Positions 46,322-58,523 of a stretch of 64,000 bases of DNA are shown here, piece by piece. A program made the translations under genes and the position numbers. The stretch lies in assembly GCF_000005505.3 (NCBI RefSeq), contig NC_016133.3, positions 9,982,001 through 10,046,000 on the forward strand, in the 5' to 3' direction. Position 1 is the first letter of the stretch. Each line of letters begins with the position of its first letter. The notes below the pieces were generated by a model, which saw only the letters and a program-made list of their open reading frames with translations, did no database searches and was not told the origin of the DNA. The DNA is from Brachypodium distachyon (taxonomy: Eukaryota > Streptophyta > Magnoliopsida > Poales > Poaceae).

Positions 46322-48007
46322 TGTAACATACCGGTTTTCGGAGTTCCAAAATATATTTCCTAAAACTGACTACTTGAAAATTTTGTTGAATTAAACAAAG
46401 CTTAATTGAAAATTTTCTTGATTTTTTGGTTTTAAATTGAATTAATACCAACTGGAATATAAATTTGATTTATACTTGCTCATTTGGTTTGCTTATATTT
46501 TATTTGGATTCTCCATGTTCAAATATGCACTTTTAAATCTCTCTGGAATTCATCTCGAAGTTGATTTGATGTTTGATTGAAGTTTATTCTATCTCTTAGC
46601 TTCTGTAAAAAAGAGCATTTCCTCTTTCTTTATAGCTTTGGCTGAAATCCCCACCCGTAACCCATCTCTCTCCTCTCTATTTTTCCCTGGCCCAATTCCA
46701 GGTCGAACTCCCTAACCCATACGTGAGTTCTCTGCTTCATTTTGTTCCTAGTGTTTAATCTGCAGAACACAGGAGCCTCTTTCCGCTGAAACTGCCGCAG
46801 GCAATTCTAGCCATGCGAACTGCCGCCCCCTTCCTTTCATCTTCCCAACACGCTGCACCAATCCCCTCTGCAGTCCCTACAAAGAGCACCGCTGCAAAGC
46901 CCATGCCTGCGCCCCCACTGCCCACCAAACCGCCATTGATGTCGACGACCGAATCCTGCGAATAAAAACGCTGCAGACCGAACCCTTGCGCCAGAACAAC
47001 CACACCGTGCCCATTTTCCCCAACACAACTCTCCCCTGTCTACTCTCCAACCGAAGGAACCCATGGTGCAGCATCGAAGAGGATGACAAGGGAGATCAGC
47101 CAGCGATTAGGGGCACCACGCCAAGAAGAGAAGGCCAAGCCGCATGCACTAGGAAGAAAGGACTAGGCAGAAGCCTTCCTCTGATCGACTACAACAGCCA
47201 CTGAATTCTTCTCTCCTCGATCCACTGCTGTTCATAGAATTGGTGAGAATCTGATCCAACCATCATCCTTGTGAATATTTCTATACCCAGCTCATCCACA
47301 AATTCAATTGGGATTGTGAACCAATTGATCAAACAGCCCCAAATCCTCTTTCTTCTATTTCCGAATCTTTTCCACGGATCAAATCTTTCTTACTTGCTTT
47401 AGTAATAACCATCTCTGGTCGTCATTAGCACTAGTTAGAGGTCCTAGACCAATCGCTTAGGGGTTGGGACTCAGAAACTCAAATCAGCCTATCCTACTTA
47501 GAGTCAAATTGGCTGATTTCGTCTTTTTGGTAGATTAATTTTGTTTGGCTGAAATCTGCTGCATCTACAGTGTGTATCATGATCTAGCTTTCGTGTAGTT
47601 TGCATACAAACAAGTTCACATGTTCTGGACTCGTAGGTTTGTTGATCTTAATTGAGATTGCAAGGTTGTTATTTCACGTGTAATAGTTACTTTGATCATA
47701 GAGTAAAATACACCCGCGGTCCTAATATTATTGACGAGGTGTCAAGTTAGTCCTAAAATTACTAACTGCATATTTAGGTCCCAATTTTTTGCTAAGTGTG
47801 TCACGACAAGTCCTACGCTCGTCCAGGAGCGTTTGACCGGCCTACGTGGCGCGTGGACCGAGTACACGTCAGCCAAAGAGCCCGTTGGACATAACTGACG
47901 TGAGGAAAAATGCATCCGCGATCCTAATATTATTGATGAGGTGCAAAGTTAGTCCTAAAATTATTAAACTGCATATTTAGGTCCTAATTTTTTGTTAATT
48001 GGGTTAC

Positions 48008-48875
48008 CACTACAACAAATATGTCTTGTAGAGACATTATCATTGAGCCAATGTACTCTTTGTCTCTACCTAGAGACAATTTTGAGACAGAGTTTCATGT
48101 AGAGGCAGTCAATGAAGCACTATGGACAATGCCTTAAATATAGAGACACTAGTTGAGACATTATGATGTAGAGACATTTTTTTAGGCATTTAATAGATTG
48201 CCACAAAACTCATGTAGAGACATGGTTTTGAGATACTTGAGTAAATGACCTTACGGTATGGTTAGAGACACTATTTGAGACACATTTTATGTTGTGTAGA
48301 GACATTCTTAGAAGGTTTGAGACATCTAGCAGACTACTCATAACAATTTCATTAAAAGTATAAGCAAGAATTGGTATTAGGTTGAGATGGTTAGGTGAGC
48401 GTGTAGTTTTCCTTAAGGTCTTGAGTTTGAGGATTGGTTTCAACATGATTTTTTTAATGCATATTTTCTAGCACATGACTATAAAGACACAATTTAATGT
48501 CTTTACAAAATGTCGCGTTGAATGTAGAGACAATATAGTGTCTCACATGACTATAGAGACACAATTTAATGTCTTTACAAAATGTCGCGTTGAATGTAGA
48601 GACAATATAGTGTCTCTATGAAATGTCTAAAAATTATAAAGACACGATGAAATGTCTTTACGAAATGTCGTATTGAACATAGAGACGGTATGGTGTCTCT
48701 ATGCAATGTCTAAAACAATAGAGACGTTTTATTAATGTCTCATCACACATAGTGACACTGTCCGTAGTGGCAGTTTTGTGGCATTGTACCAAGTATGTCT
48801 AAAGTTATGTACAAACAATTATAGTGTCTCTACAAACCAAAAATAGTGTATCTACGGGCTATTTCTCTTGTAGTG
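48008..48875. mobile_element. CACTA-type MITE nested in the MULE
   Basis: It begins CACTACAACAAATATGTC and ends TTTCTCTTGTAGTG, with TSD TAC on both sides (48005-48007 and 48876-48878). The whole body is made of direct and inverted copies of a TAGAGACA(T/C) unit, resembling expanded CACTA subterminal repeats. It has no coding sequence. Confidence 0.92.
48472..48615 (+). repeat. 72-bp tandem duplication in the CACTA MITE
   Basis: CACATGACTATAAAGACACA (48472) recurs at 48544 with one change, followed by nearly identical sequence through CAATATAGTGTCTC. A further decayed unit follows to about 48710. Confidence 0.85.
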
Positions 48876-51800
48876 TACGAGAGGTCCTAAGCTCGATAAG
48901 GAGCGTTTGACCGTCCTACGTGACCGAATACACGTCGGCTAAGCAGCCTGTTGTCATAATTGGGGCTATGAAATACTGTGTTGTCTCACCCATCACCGCG
49001 GTTCTTGCCGGCGAGTCACCGGAGTTGTGGCTAGGGAGAGTAGAGAATTGGGGTGGCTTGCTGGGTTTTTGTGGCAGCTACTAAGTTGTTGGGGGGTGCT
49101 TGGTGGCGAACCGGAGGAGTGCTGGCAATGAGCTCGTGTAGCGATGGAAGGCGGTGCTAGGCGGTGGAACGTTCGGTATTCGCGGTGCTAGGGTGTATTT
49201 AATCTAATTTTATAAGTTCAGTCATGCCCAGCGGGCTCTTTAGCTGACGTGTATTCGGTCAGCGTGCCACGTAGGCTGGTCAAACGTTTTTGGACGAGTT
49301 TAGGACCTGTCTTGACACACTTCTAAAAAAATGGGACCTAAATATGCAGTTTAGTAATTTTAGGACTAACTTGACACCTCATCAATAATATTAGGACTGC
49401 GGGTGTATTTTACTCTTGATCATACTTGTCTTTCTCTGTAAAAATCTGCATACGTGTCTATGTGATCATGTTATTAGTTAGTTTTACTTGCAACCATGTT
49501 AGTTAGACATTCACTTTCGAATCTCCATGTTTCGGCAAGTTTTTGATTATTTAAAAAGCATTGTCGGCATGCTAGTTCATCGGTTTGATTAGAAATTCAT
49601 GTGCATGAATTCCATGGCATAAAACTGCATTGCATGACATTGTAGATACTTTTAGGAGTATCCTAAACATGATTGCAGCCGTATTTTTATTGTTGCTGAA
49701 TGTATTTAGTTTGTGTAGACTAATACAATGATCATTCTTGCATATGCTTGCCATCTATTATTTCTGCGGGTTAGATTTTTGTGGTGGGCTGCTTGTAGTA
49801 TTTTGAGCCTGTGACAAATTGTATTGCTATATAAATGTTTCTGAAGTTTATAGAATTTTCTCACATGCTTAGATAATTTTCAGATTTATAAAGTAACATT
49901 CTTGCTTGTGTTTTTTTGTTTATGCACATCTGTGATACTTGCTTTGGTTATTTTAGATTAACAGTAGCGCTTCTATTTGCTCGTAGATGCTACTGATAAT
50001 TCTTTGAACTTAGTTTGATGTGATTGTTAGTTTGTTTTTACCATTATTGTTTCCATTGGAATACCATGTTTTATTGTATAGAATCCATTTCATATTTGTG
50101 CATGATTCAAGTAACTTTATATTTAGTATGATATCCTGTTGCATGCTTAATTAGTTTCTACTATATACTAACATGAAGATCAGTTGTTGCACATGTCATG
50201 TCTTATATAGAATTTCATAGTACTTTGTCTCATGTTTCTAAATGTGTTGTTTCGTGTCATATAGATTACTATGCAGCATGTAGTTTGTATGATGGCTAGT
50301 TTATCTATGTGTTAGATGTGCCTCTTATGTGCTTCCTATAGATCCTTGTTATGCTTGATCGAATGTACAATTGTCAGTTATTGCAGGATACCTTGCCATG
50401 GCTGCCTGTTTTGATTATGAAAATATGATGATAGTATCTCTCTTCGTAGTGAGCATCATTTTTCCTATATGCTGTTGTAGGCTAGCTGTAGGTTAAACCC
50501 ATAAGTGTGAGCCTTCTGGTATGTTAGAAGCACACACATATGAGGACTTTGCATTCTGCACTTGCTAACATGTTTATGCCTTAAATAATATTTTACCTAT
50601 ATGTGTGTTTCTTTCCATGCTAGTATATTAGGTTGTCTTGATGTGCTATAATGCTTACTGATCATCTCATATGCTTCTATGCTTATCCATATAACCTATA
50701 AAGTTGATCCCCACTAAGTGCAATTAATGTTTGCAAGCTTGACATGCAAGGTGTCTACATCATCATCCACATCATGCACATCATGAGCATTCAAAGACTC
50801 CACATCACCATCCACATCATGTGTTGTTGTACACTAGGAATCCATTTTGGTAGTTCATTCGAATTTAATATTTTGATACCTAAGATTTTTCATCTTCATG
50901 TTGTATATAAATATTTCACCAAACACACATATTTTCATGATATGCCTGTAAATTTTTCTAAGATCTGCAAATATTCAGGTTGACAAAACTTCACTTTTCG
51001 GTTTATTCGAAATTGTTAATGTTCATGCACATCAAAATTGCACATATTGTTTTGTTGAATAGGTGTTATGAATGATAAAATCGGTTTGTCCTACAATATT
51101 TATATTTATTTTACATTAAATCATATTTTTATCATCCGTTTTCTAAAATCATATTCAGACATGCATATAGAATTTTCCGTGGCAACGCGCTGGAAATCAC
51201 CTAGTTTTCGTATGCCTTTGTTAGTCCAGGCCATGCATGTGCTAGTTGGATTGTTGTACGTCTCATATCTCTATGCGTATGTGTTCCATCAACATGTGGT
51301 CCATGATATGGGTGTATAGTTCCTATAGCTTAGATGCATTTATTAATTAAGTGCTAGATCATATACTTGCTTTACTTGTATAGAATCATGTGTGCCATGC
51401 ATGCTTGACCCGTCTTCTATCTGTTGAGTTCTTAGATAAATTTTTTGTGATTACCTTTATAGAATCATGCCTTGTTGTTCAACTGTAATCTAGATCTATA
51501 CCTAGAGTTACATGTATAGATCTATCTTCTATAATTCTCTCATTTCCTGCTGCTGCATTCTAGACATTATATTATATATGCTCATTGCTGGTTTCACTAG
51601 TATAACAGGAGTTGATTGATACTTGCAATCCTTTGGCTAGAGTGTCTACATATATGTTGGCTTATTTGGTTAATAGTAATATAGCTTTATGGTGTGGTAT
51701 TTATTATTATACTAAAGGGTATGACCAATCAGCTATTCCTTCCTTTCGAGTACATAATTATCTTTGTTAGAATCTGTCCCACTATCATATCCTATCCAAG

Positions 51801-52728
51801 TTTTTCCTAGCCTTTTCCAAACCTATTCTCGGCCTCGTTGTCTATTCGTTCTCTTATTCATATTTTATTTGGCATTATTGCTTTTGTATTTATTTTGTTT
51901 GTTCTTGTTATCGTGATGACGAATAGAGAGTGACGAGGTGGAACAACGACAAAAAGGTTGAAGAAGAAGATTCATAAACGGAGGCATGCCCCCCCCCCCC
52001 TCTCTTTGAACATATTTCACCTATGTTTTCAAATGGGCATTAGATAGTTATTTTATTGTTTCATAAACATGCATGCTATTTTATTCCTATACCTAGTGTG
52101 TCGATTGACACTACCATGATACCATGATCTGCTTGTCGCCTTTCTCCTAATGCCTGGAATAGTTTTATTTAGTATTCTTGCACATAGTAGAATTGCTTAG
52201 CCTTGCTTAATAATTTAGTTCACATTGTTTCGGGTGTATCCATCAAGTGTGAGTTATTCTTTTAAAAGTGAATTATTGTGAGCATGTTGGATGCTGAGTG
52301 TGGTCGGACTTGTGGAACAAGTGCTGATTGTGTTTTAAAACTATTCTGGTGAACTTACCAAGGGTATGGCGGCATCGGATTGTTGGTGGAGTGGGTTGGA
52401 GTCTCTCGAGTTTGTGGTTGCCGTTGTACCCTATAGGGAAAAATGACTGATTACCGCTAACTTCACCATACCAGTGCAACCACATGCCTGTATGGGTATG
52501 GCGTACCAACTAGGTCAGCGTGAATTGGTGGCGTCTCGGCCAAGTGGTGGATTGGGTCTCGTGGAGACTTGAGGGACTTGCTATCCCTGGCGGCTGCGGC
52601 CGTTGTTTGGCGCAAGAGGGGCCTTTAGTAGGTGGATGTACTCACCTCCCACTGGGAAACCTCAGCGGGCTGAGACAATACCAAGGATCGTTGATTGAAA
52701 GGTCACGTAATCAATGCCATTGCTACTC

Positions 52729-53382
52729 TGAGCTGTATTCTTGAGGAAACCAACCTCCTGCTATTTTGTATTAGCCGAGATAGGCAAGCTCTACAATGGT
52801 GCTCTTTGAGCTGTATTCTTGAGGAAGAAGAAGAAGAAAAGGGAAACCCTAGAATGCTCGGTGCCCCATCTCTCCCTACAGAGGGGTGAGGTTCTATTTA
52901 TAGGCCAGGCATGTCACTCTGACATGCGGGCCGAGTCTAACGTCATCTTCCTTGGGCCCTGCCGGGCACGCGTCTTGGTTCCCTCCAGGCAGTACCACGG
53001 GGGACAAGACAACTTTACTTTTCCTGCCAGCCAGCAGCGGGTCCAGCTATCCTCTACCGGCTTCCGTCATAGATTCGCTTTCGGTGCTTCTTTAGCGTGG
53101 TCAGTTGACACCGGTACGCAGGCGCTGACCGCTTTCCTTGGAATGATGATGGCGCTGCTGGCTTAGGCTGCTGAGGGATCTCGGCTACTGCCAAGACCAA
53201 CATGCTTGTCCTTATCCTGCAAACTCCTAAAACAAGATAGCCCTGCCGGCATACGCTCGGCATGCCGGCTTAGCGTTAGTCGTACTTCATGATGCCGGCA
53301 TACGTAGCTATGCCAGCTTTGCCTCCGTCATCTCGGCTAGAGTTATGCCGCTGTGACCCTACCTAGGGTCATCCCCCCGACA
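52729..53382 (-). mobile_element. Putative LTR of a Tat-type Gypsy element
   Basis: On the minus strand it begins TGTCGGGGGGATGACCCTAG at 53382, preceded by a purine tract with GGGGACTAG, as in RIRE2/Grande-like elements. A TATA box (CCTATAAATAGAACC) lies near 52890-52905 on the minus strand. The other end is uncertain; TG at 52729-52730 (TGAGCTGTATTCTTGAGG) is my best guess, because that 18-mer recurs at 52807. It would be the 3' LTR for the integrase at 58524-59190. Confidence 0.5.
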
Positions 53383-54197
53383 CTAGTCCCCGAAGCTGTT
53401 GTGGTCCGGCATAGAAAGGTGTCGGGCTACGACAGTTTTCCATAGACAGACCACCAACCCCTAGATGTGTTTAGCCGAGAAGGATGACGAGATTGCCCTA
53501 GATTCTCGCAGCCGAGATCAGTCCGACCCGGGACTCCGGGTTGGCGTGCTTATCCAGCCCTTAGCCGAGATTCTTTCTCTTCCATGACCCACAGCTGAAA
53601 ACTCACTTTTGCCGGCATAGCCGCCACCTGTGATTTGGACTCTGCATTTCTTTAACCCAACGGGAGGATAAGGCTTGAGTTACTGCCATCGCACTTTTTG
53701 AGGCGAGCGTGCCATCGCATCGGACAGTAAAGCCGACAAAGCCATTAAGGACAGAACTTCGGTTCCCACGCGAACACTTATCCTCCGGATCTCGCGGGAT
53801 TCTTGGCGGCACGCCGCGCAGTAACCAAGCGTGCTCTTTGATGGGAATAACTGCCCAAAATCGTGCACAATCTTCCTGTTAGGCACTAAGATAGTGGGAG
53901 CGGGGGAGTCGGGCCCCATTTCTGTGCTGCGGGTATAAATAACAGGGGAGGGCGAGGGTAAAAATCCCTTCGCACTCCTCGCACTCTTCGTCCTCCTCTG
54001 TTCTCCTGCTCCTCGCGCACTCCGCCGCCACCTGCTAGCTCCGAGCTTCCCCACCGCCGCGGTCTCTCGCCTTCGAGCTCGCTATCGTCGGTTCGCTCAC
54101 TCCCATCGGGGTCTCCGCCGCTTTAGCTTGCTAGCCCGAGCCTCGCGCAAGCACCATCTTCACCGAAACCTCCAAACCCTAGATCTGTTCTCCATCC
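53383..54197 (+). promoter_or_regulatory. Promoter and leader of the antisense extra ORF
   Basis: A TATAAATA box at 53934-53941 is followed by a C/T-rich leader (CGCACTCCTCGCACTCTTCG) up to the ATG at 54198. Elements of this lineage drive their extra ORF from a separate promoter opposite to gag-pol; here that is inferred from position and sequence. Confidence 0.45.
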
Positions 54198-57100
54198 ATG
54201 GCGTCTTCTTCCTGCAACCCCGCCGTCGACCCTGCTGCTCAACAGGTTGAGGAGAGGACCGGCTCTGAGCGAGCCAGCTGAGAGGGCTCGGACATCACAC
54301 CGGCGGACATCCAGTGGCTCCGCCGCTCCCGGCGGATCCCAGAGGACGTTGAGTGCCGGATTTCGGGCGACGAGCTCGTGCCAATTCCGGAAGCTGGTGA
54401 GCGCGTCGTCTTCCTTTCGCATTTTGAGCGCGGTTTTGCCCTTCTTGCTAGTGATTTTCTTAGGAATTTCCTAGATTTCTTCTGCCTCCAGCCACACCAC
54501 CTTCCGGCGAATGCCATTCTTACTCTCTCGGCATTCGTCACTTGTTGCGAAGGCTATCTCGGCCTTTGGCCCTCTATCGACCTGTGGTCCCGGTACTTCA
54601 TGTTCCGGCCACAGGTTCTTCCTGATAAGGACAATCCCGGCGCCGCGAAGCCGATGACTCAATGCAGCGCCGCCACCGTCGTTCCTCGCCGGGGTTCTGT
54701 CTTCCCCCGGGTTCAGGGTCTTTAGTCATGTAAAAAATGGCTCAAGACCTTTTTCTATGTTAAAAACTCTTCCGAAGCCAACAAGATCAATCTGCCGGGA
54801 TTTGAAGTCGGCCCACCGGAGGAGAAGAGAAACTGATCTTATGACCCGAAGGAGACCCTCTCGAAGGTCAACGAGATCCACGCCGCCATCCTCGAGCTCA
54901 AGGACAACTGGATGTCGGCTGACGATCTGTTGGCCACCTTCATATACCGGCGACTATGCCTGCTCCAGCGCCGGATTCACAAGATGTGATTCTATGGCGG
55001 CCAATTTGACCAGGATAGGGTGTCGACCTTCATGCTTTCTCATGCTGAAGTTGGGCGCCGGGTCAAGGCAATCGCCAAGACGAACATGTCTGAGAAATGG
55101 ACATGGGGTATGCCGGCATACAGCCGGTATCACCGCGCTCCTCTGGTAAGTTTTTATTTTTACTTGTCTCTTGTTCATATCTGACATATGGTTATGTCAG
55201 CACTTACCTGACGAATATCTTTCTCGGCTCAATTTGACTTCTTTGTGCAGAGGTTCTCTCTTCAGCGAAACGAAGACGGGGGACTCTCCTGACAAGCGCT
55301 CCGCTGCCCCGCGCAGATTTGCTGACGCCGAGGACCCGGATTCGGAGGATTTCATGCCAATCCCCAATGCTGGTCCTCGCCGTACCGAAAGTAAGGACCT
55401 CTGACACTCTTCCGTAATTTTTTCAATATCTGTTAGAAAAGTGTTTACTCTTGCGTTATCCCGTAAATAGCCGACTCGGGCGAGCCTGCTGCCGAGGCAT
55501 CGGATGCAGGTGCCGCTGCGGCGCCGGTCCGGGAGAAGCACGCAGTTATAAAGCGCCCCGCCGAGAAAGATCTTCTGCAGAATGTGAAGCGGAAGAAAAC
55601 TGCGGCGCGTGGACCCAAAGTTACCTCAATCGCTAACATCGGTTTTCTTCTTTATTGTCATGCCGGCAACTAACTTTTAGTTATGCAGGGCGGCTTTGAC
55701 GGCCACGCAATCTCGGAGGTGTATCGTGTCTGAGATCCCGGCGGCTCTCTTATCTCGAGCCAAGGCCTCAAACCCGGCTATGGGTGGGACAGAGACCGCT
55801 GGGGATCCGACATTCCCCGCCTGGGATGTCGGCCCAAGTGCCGATGCCACGGTCGTCGGCCAGACAGAGACACCTGCGGCCGGGGTCTCGGCAACCGAGG
55901 CTGCAACCGAGGTTCCCCTTCCTCGGCCGCAGTCAAGACGTCGACAGAGCCGCCGGCCTTCGAGATGCCGCAACAGCCGGCGGCGGGTTCTCAAGAACCC
56001 AAGGGCCTCAGCCGACTCCGATGCCGCCTCCGTCTCCGTCGCGGCAGGAGGATGCTTGCTGCCGCACGGGCCAAGAAGGCCAAAGGCCCTACTGCTGCAA
56101 CAAAGTCGGCAGCCCCAAGCTCTGCTGGTCCGCGGCCTTCCGGCAGGCCGCAGGAGGTTCCCCATCGGACGGCCAGCGGGCACTACTGGGGGTCATTGGG
56201 CCAGTCCGTCATGGACTGGAACAGTGCCAATCACTATGAAGTGACCTCCAGCAGCGTGCAGTCGGCCTGGCAGAGCCCCTTGGTGGGGCCACCACCGGCA
56301 GCGCCTCCGGAGTCGGTCTCGACCCAGATGTACCAAGCCAGGGTGGCTTTGTTCGAGGCCGGCTGAGCCACCGAGGTATGAACAATCCTTTAGAAAACTT
56401 TAACTTCTAAATTTAGCATAGTATCCATATTCCTAGTCCCCGAGGTTTAGGGCGAGTAGAAAATAATCGGCCTGAAGCTTATCCTGAAGAACTTCAAACA
56501 CCTATTCCTCGAGATTCAGGCCGGGTTTAGAATAGTCGGCCTGAAGCTTAGAAAACTTCAAACACTTATTCCCCGAGATTCGGGCCAGGTTTAGAATAGT
56601 TGGCCTGAAGCTTATAATACTTCAAACAGTTATTCCCCGAGATTGTGGCCGGGCTTAGAATAGTCGGCCTGAAGCTTAGAATACTTCAAACACTTATTCC
56701 CCGAGATTCGAGCATTAACTTCTTGCTGCAGTAACCTTAACTGTGAATCACTATTTTGCAGCTCTGCATGAATAAGCGCACCGCCATCTTCAAGACTTTG
56801 CTAGCAAAGTACAAGAAGTTGGAGGTGGAGCACGAGGCTCTGAAGGCTGACCGTGAGAGCCATGTGCTGCAAAAGCTAATACGTGCTCTTGTTCACAGCC
56901 AGGGACAACGCCCAAGTGGCGGAGCTTCTGAAGCGTGTCACGAAGTCCAAGGTATCACTTCCTCCCTGCTTCGGGTTTCGTCCAATTTAAATTCCAGCCT
57001 CTGTAATGTATGTCTGCCAAACAGATGAGAAGACCCGGCTGGCAGAACAACACCGGGAGGACGTGGCTCGGCTGCAGGCACAAATCTTGGCGCAAGCGGA

Positions 57101-57891
57101 GGCACATAAGACCGAGGTGGGTGAACTCACCTCGGCCCTCTCTACCCAGGCTGATGAGAGGATCCGCCTGGAGAATGAGGTGAAGAAGTGCAAGGGTCTG
57201 GTCGCCGAGACTGAGATCCGCGTCGTTGCCGCCGAGAAAGAGGATGCCGAGAAGACCCGACGATTTCAGGTTGTCCGGCATGAGCTCATCAAGATCGAGA
57301 CCATGCTGACCAGTAAGTTGCCCTGACACAAATTTCTTCATCTGATCACTTATCCGAGTAATAGTAGTAAAATGCCGAGACTCATTACTGTCTTTTGCAT
57401 TTTTTTTTCCACAATCGGTCGAGACCGCCCAAGCCGCCGTGATTAAGGCGCGTAGGAAGAGGGATCCAGTCGGGATCACCCCCTTTGAATACGACTTAGA
57501 GGATTATCTGGTTAGCATTGCTAGCCGGGTAAAGCCTCTAAAATCGTTCGGGGTGAACATGTTGAACGCCAGCATTCGTGCCTTCCGGGCTCTGTGGCCG
57601 GGAGAGGAGGCTCCGACCGGCATCCCCGAATTAGCAACGCGCCTGCTGGAGGTGGGGGATCGCCTCAACAAGTGGCGGGAATCGGCCGCACGCGTCGGCG
57701 CCAACAAGGACTTGTCGTTTGTACTCTCTTGGTACGACGGCATCAACCTCAACGTGCTGCAGTCAATGCGTGCCGAGATGACCGATGGCGATGAAGAGGA
57801 GGCAATGGACGAGGAGATTGTCATTGAGTCGGCCTCCACTGCATTGGATGCACCGAGTTCCGGCGCCAACAATCCCTCTATCTCTTCTTAG
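54198..57891 (+). pseudogene. Antisense extra ORF of a Tat-type Gypsy element (PF04195-like)
   Basis: Exon 1 (54198 to about 55145) encodes MASSSCNPAVDPAAQQVEER, then TPADIQWLRRSRRIPEDVEC, then a domain like the 'putative gypsy type transposon' family (VVFLSHFERGFALLASDFLR, LTLSAFVTCCEGYLGLWPSI), then KKWLKTFFYVKNSSEANKIN and WTWGMPAYSRYHRAP before a GTAAG donor. In-frame stops: TGA 54279-54281, TAG 54723-54725 and two further TGA. Later exons are recognisable at about 55250-55390, 55470-55630, 55690-56360 and 56756-56955. A coiled-coil exon (near 57025-57315) and the C-terminal exon (57440-57891: RDPVGITPFEYDLEDYLVSI, ALWPGEEAPTGIPELATRLL) follow. This ORF is known only from these retroelements; its function is unknown. 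Splice sites persist although the frame is dead. Confidence 0.75.
56430..56710 (+). repeat. Four-copy minisatellite, unit about 64 bp
   Basis: TCGGCCTGAAGCTTA starts at 56467, 56536, 56600 (as TTGGCC) and 56664, each copy followed by ACTTCAAACA and TATTCC(C/T)CGAGATT. It lies in an intron of the antisense extra ORF. Confidence 0.9.
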
Positions 57892-58523
57892 CTATGCCGG
57901 AAAAAGAACTTTAGAATTATCAGATCCCCGGGATGCCGGGTGCACATGTAACAGAGATAATATACTTTTGTTTGTAAAACATCGTGTTTTTAATTTATAT
58001 ACAAGTCTTTTGCTTATCAAATTCCCGACGGAGTCCCCGAGTCCATTTTTCCCTTTAGTAAAATTTTATGACCTCGGTTCTTTTGTCTGCCTTATCGGCA
58101 TTCGACGTATGAATTGCAAAGTCATAAAATTGTCCTTTTGGAAAAATAACCTCGACGAATTCGCTTCGCAATAACCGAGTTAGGAAAGAAATGCCGGGTT
58201 AAGACAACGCGTATCTCGGATCGCCTCTTTGCTTGTTTTTGCAGTCATTTTTCATGTGCTCGGTTATTTTATACCCATCTCTAACTTGCCATGACGCCGG
58301 GTTGCGGACAACAGCAAAGTCATAGAGGAGTTTTTTCAATACCGACACACTACTAGATTAACATAAGATTACGCAACCAAGCCATGCCGACATACAAAAG
58401 AGAATTGTAACATAGCACTTAAATGATGTGGAAGTCCCGGAGTTTGTTTTAAGAACTCGGCGAATAATTTCATTGTCTTAAAACATTTAACCATAATGAA
58501 GAAACGATACATATACTCAGCTC
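57892..58523. other. Tail-to-tail spacer between extra ORF and pol
   Basis: About 630 bp between two convergent coding ends. AT-rich, no ORF. It should contain the 3' end signals of both transcripts. Confidence 0.5.

Larger units (their letters stand above)
47701..49415. mobile_element. Non-autonomous MULE with doubled left TIR
   Basis: Starts GAGTAAAATACACCCGC and ends GCGGGTGTATTTTACTC, flanked by a perfect 9-bp TSD TTGATCATA (47692-47700 and 49416-49424). TIRs are about 190 bp. A second, direct copy of the left TIR starts near 47905 (GATCCTAATATTATTGATGA) and, after the nested CACTA MITE is removed, continues at 48879-48950 (GAGCGTTTGACCGTCC). Only non-coding DNA is left between this and the right TIR. 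Confidence 0.92.
46322..52728 (+). repeat. Long AT-rich LTR-like sequence, interrupted by a MULE
   Basis: It starts TGTAACATACCGGTTTTCGG, like the 5' ends of some large Gypsy LTRs in grasses (TGTAAC...). It runs through T-rich non-coding DNA with no ORF over 83 codons. A poly-C run of 12 lies near 51990. After the MULE at 47701-49415 is removed, about 4.7 kb remains. The 3' end, internal domain and TSD were not found, and the right side may be cut by the Tat element. An unspliced long non-coding host transcript is an alternative I cannot exclude. Confidence 0.35.

Noticed and set aside
56430..56710. Repeat array considered as CRISPR
   Set aside because: The units are contiguous without unique spacers, and the DNA is plant nuclear.
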